Part shown: positions 1 through 4,753 of the stretch, in pieces | How the letters are laid out: each line of letters opens with the position of its first letter | Numbering within the stretch: position 1 is the stretch's first letter | Program-made: the position numbers and the translations under genes | Notes under the pieces: model-generated | Databases searched by the model: none | Told to the model about the DNA's origin: nothing | The model's input: only the letters and a program-made list of their open reading frames with translations | Origin: a bacterium | Lineage (GTDB): Bacteria; SZUA-79; Acidulodesulfobacterales; Acidulodesulfobacteraceae | Length of the DNA stretch: 14,974 bases | Direction of reading: 5' to 3' | Assembly (NCBI GenBank): GCA_021813595.1 | Contig: JAKAKF010000119.1 | Coordinates: 1-14,974 of the forward strand

Positions 1-137
1 GCGGGTTTTTTTGGAGCTTCAATGCCGTCCAAAATTCTATTAAGCCTCATTTTAGATATTCCATAATGCTTGATTATATTTGTTTTCTTTAATCCTGCCT
101 TATAACAAACAATTATATCGTCTTCAATAGCCAACAT
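1..137 (-). CDS. Small helix-turn-helix protein, partial at left edge
   Basis: Minus-strand reading frame that enters from the left edge and is open for its whole visible length (45 codons). The N-terminus reads MLAIEDDIIVCYKAGLKKTN and continues with a segment like IIKHYGISKMRLNRIL. That segment has the spacing of a helix-turn-helix (Gly-Leu turn, then Gly-Ile-Ser before the recognition helix), as in resolvase or transposase N-termini. In-frame ATGs also occur at 143 and 152. The ATG at 137 is preferred because GGAG (150-147) lies 9 nt upstream of it, while the other two lack usable spacing. It is divergent from the helix-turn-helix gene at 260 across an A/T-rich spacer. It could be a transposase or invertase N-terminus or a phage-type regulator. 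The C-terminus is not visible, so the function stays open. Confidence 0.5.
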   Translation of the reverse strand, partial: MLAIEDDIIVCYKAGLKKTNIIKHYGISKMRLNRILDGIEAPKKP

Positions 138-152
138 ATACATACTCTCCAT

Positions 153-259
153 TAAAACTGCATAAACATAAACAATTATATCAAATTTTTTTTAAAAAAA
201 TAAAAAGGTATCGAATGTCCTCCTATTTTTTAAAAAAGATATCATAAAATATTTTTATT
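153..259. promoter_or_regulatory. A/T-tract divergent spacer with repeated GRTATC motif
   Basis: The spacer between two divergent small helix-turn-helix genes. It holds two T-run/A-run blocks (about 186-199 and 226-237) of the kind that bend DNA. A repeated motif is also present: AAAAAGGTATC at 202-212 and AAAAAAGATATC at 232-243, in the same orientation about 31 bp apart. Such repeats could be operator sites for one of the flanking proteins. No convincing -35/-10 pair or Shine-Dalgarno is seen before the plus-strand ATG at 260. Confidence 0.3.
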
Positions 260-493
260 ATGAAAGAAAAAGAATTTACCGAAAAACAAATTAACGGGCT
301 TTTAACAATGCGGCAAGCCGGAAGATATCTCGGAGTTTGCTACAGAACAATGCAGCGGCTTGTATATGAACGGAAAATAGGATTTGTAAAAATGTATTCT
401 GAATACAGGTTTAGAATTGAGGATTTAGATAAATTCATTATATTAAAAATGATAAACGAGATAAGCGGGCAAAGTTGCAGGTTTGCTTGTTGA
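260..493 (+). CDS. Excisionase/MerR-type helix-turn-helix DNA-binding protein
   Basis: A 77-residue protein. Residues about 14-60 fit the HTH_17 'excisionase family' fold: an opening LLTMRQAGRYLGV (the LLT-x-x-EAA-x-x-LGV pattern), a recognition segment YRTMQRLVYERKI, a wing around FVKMYSEYRFR, and a closing RIEDLDKFI helix. Family members bind DNA as recombination directionality factors (Xis) or as small regulators. The length is typical. No clear ribosome binding site precedes the ATG, and no better in-frame start is visible. It is divergent from another small helix-turn-helix gene and lies in the same accessory stretch as an integrase remnant near 2700. That makes a mobile-element origin plausible but unproven. 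Fold assignment is fairly sure, role is not. Confidence 0.65.
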   Translation: MKEKEFTEKQINGLLTMRQAGRYLGVCYRTMQRLVYERKIGFVKMYSEYRFRIEDLDKFIILKMINEISGQSCRFAC

Positions 494-511
494 TTTATGT
501 CATGCTATAAT
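483..511 (+). promoter_or_regulatory. Extended -10 sigma70-type promoter for the cupin gene
   Basis: TTGCTT at 483-488, a 17-nt spacer, then TATAAT at 506-511 preceded by TGC (extended -10). The -35 overlaps the last codons of the upstream helix-turn-helix gene. Predicted transcription start is near 518, giving a leader of about 40 nt before the TTG start at 560. Confidence 0.6.
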
Positions 512-559
512 TGCTCATACAGCCGGTTGAATTAAATAAATAATTTTGGAGGACTAAAA

Positions 560-970
560 TTGGAAACAGACGCTATATTTATCAGGACGCCGGAAATAGA
601 CTGGATACCCGCAAGCTCTATTTACGGCGAAAGCGTATTGCATGAAGGCAAAGAAATAGTATTCGTTAAGCAGTTAACCAACAGGCTTGAAAACGGAAAA
701 GGGGTAGCATATTTAATTAAATTCGTTCCTCCCAAAGGCAAGATGATAAGAACGGTAGCGGTTGCCCGTTCCGACGAACACGTTTATATACTTGAAGGCG
801 GACATTGTTATAGGAACGGAGAGCGGAGATTTTTCCCCGGAGATTACGTATTAAATCCCGAAGGTCATCCTCATGCCGCTTTGGTCAATATCGAAACTAC
901 GGCTCTCGTAATATGCACCGGAGCTACGGACGAAGTAAAAGAGATAACGGTAATAGAGCCTAAACCGTAA
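560..970 (+). CDS. Single-domain cupin protein
   Basis: A 136-residue protein, probably cytosolic as no signal peptide is seen. The start is TTG, fixed by GGAGGA at 548-553 with a 6-nt spacer. The cupin barrel is visible in two motifs: HVYILEGGHCYRNG (residues about 74-87, His74, Glu79, His82) and FPGDYVLNPEGHPHAALVN (about 92-110, PxGxxH pattern, His103 and His105). These His/Glu residues are the usual metal ligands in cupins. Cupins range from dioxygenases and isomerases to small metal-bound sensors (ChrR-like); nothing here picks the reaction. It has its own promoter and is followed 43 bp later by a NimA-like flavoprotein, so the two may form a short operon. Family call is firm, function unknown. 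Confidence 0.75.
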   Translation: METDAIFIRTPEIDWIPASSIYGESVLHEGKEIVFVKQLTNRLENGKGVAYLIKFVPPKGKMIRTVAVARSDEHVYILEGGHCYRNGERRFFPGDYVLNPEGHPHAALVNIETTALVICTGATDEVKEITVIEPKP

Positions 971-1013
971 AAAATATCCTTATCTTAAATTTGTTTTTTT
1001 ATAAACTATAAAC

Positions 1014-1484
1014 ATGATTATTAACGACTATAAAACAATTGAAGAAATCCTTAACGGTTCTAAAATAGGAGTGCTTGGACTGTTTAACGGAACGTCGCCG
1101 TATACCGTTCCGGTTAACTTTGTATATCATGAAAAGCATATCTATTTACATTCCGCGGAATCCGGGACCAAGATAGACATTTTAAAACAAAATCCAATCG
1201 TCAGTTTTTTGGTTTTTATAGACAGGGGCATTATTCCAAATAAAATTCCGTGCAAAATAGGCCAGTCTTTTAAAAGCGTTATGATAACGGGCGAAGCCGC
1301 TATCGTTGATGATATAAGCGAAAAAAGAAATGCGCTGGAAGCTATTCTTAAAAAATGTGTTCCCGAAGGCGGATATATTGGATTAACGGAAGAAATGGTC
1401 GAAAATTATAAATCCAAACTAAATAGAAGAACGGCTATTATTAAAATAAAGATAAATGAAATCAGCGGTAAAGAAAGACCGTAG
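1014..1484 (+). CDS. Pyridoxamine 5'-phosphate oxidase-related flavoprotein (NimA-like)
   Basis: A 156-residue protein of the split-barrel FMN-binding superfamily, closest by eye to the Pyridox_ox_2/NimA group. Visible hallmarks are YTVPVNFVY (about residues 30-38), HIYLHSAESGTKIDIL (about 42-57) and NPIVSFLVF (about 60-68). In this family these segments form the beta-barrel and bind FMN phosphate. NimA proteins reduce nitroaromatics; others are general flavin-dependent reductases or heme-binding proteins, so the substrate is open. No Shine-Dalgarno is evident before the ATG, and a 43-bp gap from the cupin gene suggests co-transcription. Its last 66 bp overlap, on the other strand, the tail of a LysR-like fragment. 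That tail is probably past the fragment's natural end. Confidence 0.7.
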   Translation: MIINDYKTIEEILNGSKIGVLGLFNGTSPYTVPVNFVYHEKHIYLHSAESGTKIDILKQNPIVSFLVFIDRGIIPNKIPCKIGQSFKSVMITGEAAIVDDISEKRNALEAILKKCVPEGGYIGLTEEMVENYKSKLNRRTAIIKIKINEISGKERP

Positions 1485-1721
1485 TCTAATTATAAATACC
1501 GTCGTCATTTTACCTCTGTCGTCCGAAAGCGGTATTATTTTTAAGTTTTTATCCCCCTTTTCTTTTACGACTGACCGCGGCAGCATGGTTACGCCCATTC
1601 CGGCGGAAACGCAGGCAAGTATGGCTTCGATAGAGCCGGATACGATACGGGGAGACATAAATATTTCGGCTAAAAATCTCTGGTATCATCCATCTGTGTT
1701 GGAATATGGTATAATTATCAT
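1419..1721 (-). pseudogene. LysR-family effector-domain fragment with in-frame TGA
   Basis: The minus strand has a strong ribosome binding site, AAAGGAGG (1738-1731), 9 nt before ATG at 1721. It reads MIIIPYSNTDG, meets TGA at 1688-1686, then continues in the same frame. The continuation contains the segment SGSIEAILACVSAGMGVTML followed by PRSVV, and ends at 1419. The second segment is a clear match to the C-terminal half of LysR substrate-binding domains (SLEAI-x-x-x-V-x-AG-x-G-x-x-LLP). The stretch around the TGA corresponds to the usual 'G-C-x-Y-R' region of one LysR subgroup. The winged-helix DNA-binding domain and the first effector subdomain (roughly 200 residues) are absent; the upstream 170 bp are non-coding. 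The simplest reading is a truncated, decaying gene. The less likely reading is a small protein using TGA as selenocysteine. TGA is a normal stop elsewhere in the window. Confidence 0.6.
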
Positions 1722-1778
1722 AGCGGATAACCTCCTTTAATTAGCGTTAATGGTGTTATCCGCTATTTTATTATTTTT
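1721..1778 (+). terminator. 11-bp perfect inverted repeat with downstream T-rich tract
   Basis: TAGCGGATAAC (1721-1731) and GTTATCCGCTA (1755-1765) are perfect reverse complements around a 23-nt loop. On the plus strand TTTTATTATTTTT follows directly, so it may terminate transcripts from the cupin/NimA-like genes. The loop is long for an intrinsic terminator, although an inner ATTA/TAAT pairing could shorten it. On the minus strand the same arms flank AAAGGAGG, and the downstream arm reaches the ATG at 1721. It could therefore control translation of the LysR fragment instead. Confidence 0.45.
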
Positions 1779-1829
1779 AAGTTAAGGAATAGACAAATTA
1801 AAAGTTATTAACAATTTACGCGGATTAAC

Positions 1830-1858
1830 TTGATTATCTTTCAGTATAGTGCTATATT
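1830..1858 (+). promoter_or_regulatory. Extended -10 promoter for the DUF29 gene
   Basis: TTGATT at 1830-1835, a 17-nt spacer, then TATATT at 1853-1858 preceded by TGC. Predicted start of transcription is near 1865, about 35 nt before the ATG at 1900. The rest of the spacer from 1779 to 1829 is A/T-rich, with no further feature recognised. Confidence 0.6.
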
Positions 1859-1899
1859 TTATTATATAGAGTTGTTAATTTTTAAAAGGTATTAAAATT

Positions 1900-2418
1900 A
1901 TGTTAAACGTAAAAGAAAAGTCTGCCGTAAATAATCTTTCCGGTCTATACAATACCGATTATTACACTTGGGCTATGACCAACGCGGAACTCCTTAAAGA
2001 AGGCAAATTAGACGAAATAGATTATATTAACTTAGCGGAAGAGGTAAAAGACTTGGGAAAATCGGAATATTATAAGTTAGAAAGCTATCTTGCAAATCTT
2101 CTTTCTCATATATATAAATGGGATAATCAGCCTGATTTAAGAACTAAGAGCTGGAATTTAACGATTTACAATTCTGTAAAACAGATTATAAAAACTATTA
2201 AAAGTAATCCCGGTTTAAAATCTAAAATTGGTTTAGCTTTTGAAGATGCATGGACAGACGCCGTAGATATATTATCTAAAGACATAAAAGACGAAAGCGT
2301 ATTAGATTTAATTCCAGATAATTGCCCTTACTCTTTTGCCGATGTAGTTAAAAAAGCTTCTGAAATAGCTTTTAATAGAATTAAAAATTCCGATATATTT
2401 TTCCTTAATAACTTATAA
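1900..2418 (+). CDS. DUF29 family protein
   Basis: A 172-residue, probably soluble, largely helical protein. It carries the DUF29 pattern in order: DYYTWAMTNAELLKEGKLDEID (from about residue 18), LAEEVKDLGKSEYYKLESYL, LLSHIYKWDNQPDLRTKSWNLTI, then SNPGLK and a C-terminal SFADVV segment. The biochemical role of DUF29 is not known; members are common in cyanobacteria and scattered in proteobacteria, often in accessory regions. AAGG at about 1886-1889 lies 10 nt before the ATG, and a good promoter sits 42 bp upstream. The gene stands alone and is convergent with broken minus-strand fragments that end 10 bp beyond its stop. Family call confident, function unknown. Confidence 0.75.
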   Translation: MLNVKEKSAVNNLSGLYNTDYYTWAMTNAELLKEGKLDEIDYINLAEEVKDLGKSEYYKLESYLANLLSHIYKWDNQPDLRTKSWNLTIYNSVKQIIKTIKSNPGLKSKIGLAFEDAWTDAVDILSKDIKDESVLDLIPDNCPYSFADVVKKASEIAFNRIKNSDIFFLNNL

Positions 2419-2427
2419 AAATTCCTT

Positions 2428-2602
2428 TCATATTTGCGTTTTAAGGGCTTTGATTTTTCGTTTAGGTATAAAACCTTTTTTATCGCTCTTATTCCAAACA
2501 TCGTCAACGGTTTTTTTAACTCTCCGTATGGAAGTCCCAGTCCGGTGGGGCGGGGTGGTTGACGTGTCTCCGGAACCAGGTGGCTATACCCATAAACGGC
2601 AT
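2428..2602 (-). pseudogene. Frameshifted small ORF of unknown family in GC-richer patch
   Basis: Minus strand. From ATG at 2602 one frame reads MPFMGIATWFRRHVNHPAPP and then DWDFHTES before a stop at 2516. A second frame takes over in an A-run near 2512-2520 and reads VKKTVDDVWNKSDKKGFIPK, then RKIKALKTQI, to a TGA at 2428. Removing one base at the junction joins them into a plausible protein of about 57 residues, so I read it as one gene broken by an indel. Part of the first half (about 2530-2585) is visibly GC-richer than its surroundings. No family recognised. It follows the integrase fragment on the same strand and may belong to the same decayed element. Confidence 0.35.
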
Positions 2603-2606
2603 GCGT

Positions 2607-2811
2607 TTATATGTCATCTGCGTCGTTTGATTTTCCGCCGTTCTTCTCATACTCCCTTATAATCTTTAACGCTCTTTCGTATTCATCTCTTTTTAAATCT
2701 TCAGAGCTTTTCCTGTCGAACGCCCGTTCTCGTCGAGCCTTTATAACGTTTGCCGTCTATCATTAAGTCGTAATGGTAAAATTTACCTCTAAGCCTTATA
2801 CTTCCAGACAT
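2607..2811 (-). pseudogene. Tyrosine integrase N-terminal fragment, frameshifted
   Basis: Minus strand, ATG at 2811, with GGAG 8 nt upstream. The first frame encodes 36 residues beginning MSGSIRLRGKFYHYDLMIDG and continuing KRYKGSTRTGVRQEKL, with TGA at 2703-2701. The GSI-x-x-R-G-K-x-Y-x-x-x-x-x-I-x-GKRY-x-GSTRTG pattern is typical of the arm-type DNA-binding domain at the start of phage and island integrases. A neighbouring frame then carries RKSSEDLKRDEYERALKIIR, then EYEKNGGKSN, as expected for the following helix, and stops at 2607. The core-binding and catalytic (R-H-R-Y) domains are missing. The start lies 128 bp beyond the 3' end of a same-strand tRNA-Arg, the usual place for an island integrase. 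Most likely the stub of a lost element. A genuine 36-residue DNA-binding peptide cannot be excluded. Confidence 0.5.
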
Positions 2812-2939
2812 TTTAGTTCTCCTGACCTATAAAATCCTTGGGACAAAAATCATATAAAAATTATAAAATTTATGCAAATTATAATCAATATAAAATTTCT
2901 TAAGGTAGTCTGAAAAGGCTTATTTATTGGGTTTTTAAC

Positions 2940-3016
2940 TGGTGCCCCCGACCGGAATCGAACCGATGACCAAAGGTTTAGGAAACCTCTGCTCTATCCT
3001 ACTGAGCTACGGGGGC
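2940..3016 (-). tRNA. tRNA-Arg (anticodon CCT)
   Basis: Read on the minus strand. Acceptor GCCCCCG pairs with CGGGGGC. The D-arm is GCTC...GAGC, the anticodon loop is TTCCTAA giving anticodon CCT, and the T-arm contains GGTTCGATTCC. Discriminator A and an encoded CCA complete the 77-nt gene. A TTGACA (minus strand, 3076-3071) lies upstream, but the -10 is poor. tRNA-Arg(CCT) is a known insertion site for prophages and islands (argW in Escherichia coli), and an integrase remnant lies downstream. Confidence 0.95.
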
Positions 3017-3168
3017 GGGTAAAAAGCGGATTATGTAAAACGGCTAAAAATGATTATTTAATTTGCGTTATGTCAAACTATTATATATAATTAATAATAT
3101 AAAATCAATTATTAAAGCATAGTAATAATAAGAATTACGCTAACGGCAAGCCCCTTAGTTCCTATTTT

Positions 3169-3177
3169 TGCTATACC
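3169..3177 (+). promoter_or_regulatory. Probable extended -10 for tRNA-Arg(ACG)
   Basis: TGCTATACC, an extended -10 box placed 12 nt before the tRNA. The -35 position carries no good match, which extended -10 promoters can tolerate. The rest of the 3017-3189 spacer between the two tRNAs is A/T-rich with nothing else recognised. Confidence 0.35.
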
Positions 3178-3189
3178 GCAAATCTAAAA

Positions 3190-3266
3190 GCGCCCATAGC
3201 TCAGCTGGATAGAGCGTCAGACTACGAATCTGCAGGCCGGGGGTTCGAATCCCTCTGGGCGCACCA
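3190..3266 (+). tRNA. tRNA-Arg (anticodon ACG)
   Basis: Acceptor GCGCCCA pairs with TGGGCGC. The D-arm is GCTCAGCTGGATAGAGC, the anticodon loop is CTACGAA giving anticodon ACG, and the T-arm is GGGGGTTCGAATCCCTC. CCA is encoded. The ACG anticodon is normally deaminated to ICG and reads CGU/CGC/CGA. It is divergent from tRNA-Arg(CCT), 173 bp away. Confidence 0.95.
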
Positions 3267-3309
3267 CTCAAAACGGCAGTAAATAAGCAGTTCTACTAAT
3301 AAAAATTTA

Positions 3310-3333
3310 TTAAAAAAATAGCTGACGGACAGC
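3310..3333 (-). terminator. Weak intrinsic terminator after the alcohol dehydrogenase
   Basis: On the minus strand GCTG-TCCGT-CAGC (3333-3321) is followed by TATTTTTTTAA. The stem is only 4 bp, so this is tentative. It lies about 60 bp beyond the dehydrogenase stop and would stop read-through into the tRNA gene. Confidence 0.35.
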
Positions 3334-3392
3334 ATGGTTATAAGCATAAAAAAGGCGCCGCAATAAAAATATCGATAAATAAATGTAATAAA

Positions 3393-4547
3393 TCAGTAGC
3401 TGTTTTCCAAAAGTTTTAAAACTTCATTTTCGCCGGCTTCGGCAGGATTGTTCTGAATAGCAAAGCCCATTGTATCGAAAGCCTCTTTTGCGATTTTCCT
3501 AAGTTTGTCTTTTTCTACGCCGAGGTCTTTTAAACGGATATTCAGATTTAAAGCCGAAAGCATTTCTTTTGTTTTTTCTATTAAAGACCCGGCGTATTCG
3601 TCGTCGCTTTTGCCGGCCCTTTTAATGCCGAAATGATGCGCTATAAGCATAAAGTCTTTTTTGCATGCGTTTAAATTGTATTTCATCGATTCTAACGCAA
3701 GAGCCGCAAGTCCAGCGCCGTGTGCCACGTTAGAATAATTTCCTGATACCGGATGTTCCATAGCGTGCATTATGCCGACGCCTGAAATATCAATCGCAAG
3801 CCCGGCAAGAGCGGAAGCGAGCGCCATATTTCCCCTTGGTTCGATATTATCGGGCTCGTTATATGCCTTGATTAAATTATCTTTTAGAAGATAAAACGCC
3901 TGCATACAGTAAGCCGAAGAAAACGCATTTTTTGCTTTTCCGGTAAAAGCTTCGAAAATATGAACAAATACGTCGAACCCGGTCGCCGCGGTTACGTTAG
4001 CGGGCATAGACAGCATAATTTCGGGGTCGATTACGGCCTCTTTCGGGTACATACATTCATAGCCGAACCCAGGTTTTTCCCCGGTTTCGGTATTTGTCAT
4101 GACTGAATATCTGTTAACTTCGCTGCCGGTTCCGGAGGTCGAAACTATAGTTATAACTGGAAGCGCTTCCTTTGCCGTAGTTTTCAGGTAGTCCCATACC
4201 GGAATATTTCCCTTTGCCGCAACCGCGACGGCTTTTGCGGAATCAAGCGGACTTCCTCCGCCCAAGCCTATTATAAGCCCGATGCCTTTTCCCCTCGCGA
4301 TGCCCGCCGCCGAATCTATTTCATAAGTTGTGGGATTAGGCGTAATCCCGTCGAATATTATCGGGGCAACCCCTGCGTCTTTTAATATTTTTACGAGCTT
4401 ATCTAATGTTCCCGTTTTTTGCATAGAGTTTTTTCCGGTAACTATTAAAGCCGTATCCGAATATTTTTTGGCTATTTTTCCGGTTTCGCCGATTAAGCCG
4501 GCGCCGAAATGGATTTTTACGGGATTATAAATGTTAAGCGCTTTCAT
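3393..4547 (-). CDS. Iron-containing alcohol dehydrogenase
   Basis: A 384-residue cytosolic NAD(P)-dependent alcohol/aldehyde oxidoreductase of the Fe-ADH family (type III), of full family length. Visible motifs: IGLGGGSPLDSAKAVA (about 93-108), the nucleotide-binding loop; STSGTGSEV (about 136-144); DVFVH with Asp192 and His196; and HAMEHPVSGNYSNVAHG with His261, His265 and His276. The Asp and His residues supply the iron ligands. The ATG is supported by AAGGAGG 10 nt upstream. Its promoter faces away from pstS and its -35 overlaps the outermost Pho-type repeat, so phosphate status may affect its expression. The substrate cannot be read from sequence. Lactaldehyde, butanol and phosphonoacetaldehyde reductases all belong here, and the pst setting makes the last worth considering without proving it. 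Confidence 0.9.
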   Translation of the reverse strand: MKALNIYNPVKIHFGAGLIGETGKIAKKYSDTALIVTGKNSMQKTGTLDKLVKILKDAGVAPIIFDGITPNPTTYEIDSAAGIARGKGIGLIIGLGGGSPLDSAKAVAVAAKGNIPVWDYLKTTAKEALPVITIVSTSGTGSEVNRYSVMTNTETGEKPGFGYECMYPKEAVIDPEIMLSMPANVTAATGFDVFVHIFEAFTGKAKNAFSSAYCMQAFYLLKDNLIKAYNEPDNIEPRGNMALASALAGLAIDISGVGIMHAMEHPVSGNYSNVAHGAGLAALALESMKYNLNACKKDFMLIAHHFGIKRAGKSDDEYAGSLIEKTKEMLSALNLNIRLKDLGVEKDKLRKIAKEAFDTMGFAIQNNPAEAGENEVLKLLENSY

Positions 4548-4606
4548 ATAGATATGCCCTCCTTAAAAATAAAAAATTACGATAATTATTAATTTTTTCC
4601 GAAATT

Positions 4607-4635
4607 ATTATAACATAGACTAGGATTTGTTACAA
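4607..4635 (-). promoter_or_regulatory. Promoter of the alcohol dehydrogenase gene
   Basis: Minus strand TTGTAA (4635-4630), a 17-nt spacer, TATAAT (4612-4607), with TG one base before the -10. Predicted transcription start near 4600. The -35 hexamer lies inside the first Pho-type repeat of the divergent pstS promoter. Confidence 0.55.
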
Positions 4636-4671
4636 AAATTTAACATAAATGTAATAAAATTGTAACAATAA
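4628..4671 (+). promoter_or_regulatory. Array of four 11-bp Pho-box-type direct repeats
   Basis: Four contiguous 11-bp units without gaps: TGTTACAAAAA (4628-4638), TTTAACATAAA (4639-4649), TGTAATAAAAT (4650-4660) and TGTAACAATAA (4661-4671). PhoB binds tandem 11-bp units made of a TGTNA-type core and an A/T-rich tail, two units per box, so this looks like two adjacent boxes. The array ends 8 bp before the TATAAT of pstS and takes the place of a -35, as in PhoB-activated promoters. Confidence 0.75.
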
Positions 4672-4679
4672 TCTGTTAA

Positions 4680-4685
4680 TATAAT
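4680..4685 (+). promoter_or_regulatory. -10 box of the pstS promoter
   Basis: TATAAT with no acceptable -35 hexamer 16-18 bp upstream. The Pho-type repeats occupy that place, pointing to activator-dependent transcription. Predicted start near 4692, about 60 nt before pstS. Confidence 0.6.
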
Positions 4686-4753
4686 TAAAGCGTAAAAATT
4701 AGACAAATTCAGATTGTAAATTTAATTTTAATTTAATTTACGGAGGAGATTTT

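Noticed and set aside
4..11. Possible att repeat: GGGTTTTT near the left edge also occurs beside the tRNA-Arg(CCT) 3' end
   Set aside because: Only about 8 bp of low-complexity sequence is shared and it lies outside the tRNA; too short to support an attachment site.
1686..1688. Genome-wide reassignment of TGA to an amino acid
   Set aside because: TGA is the natural stop of pstC, of the helix-turn-helix gene at 260 and of the adaptor gene (in an ATGA overlap).
1456..1740. Plus-strand open frame of 94 codons across the LysR remnant
   Set aside because: Its antisense carries the clear LysR motif; this frame has no ribosome binding site and no recognisable features.
2450..2662. Plus-strand open frame of 70 codons
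   Set aside because: It is antisense to two minus-strand reading frames with more protein-like sequence and shows no start signal.
3071..3076. TTGACA on the minus strand as a full promoter for tRNA-Arg(CCT)
   Set aside because: The expected -10 positions 16-18 bp away hold only poor matches, so it is not listed as a feature.
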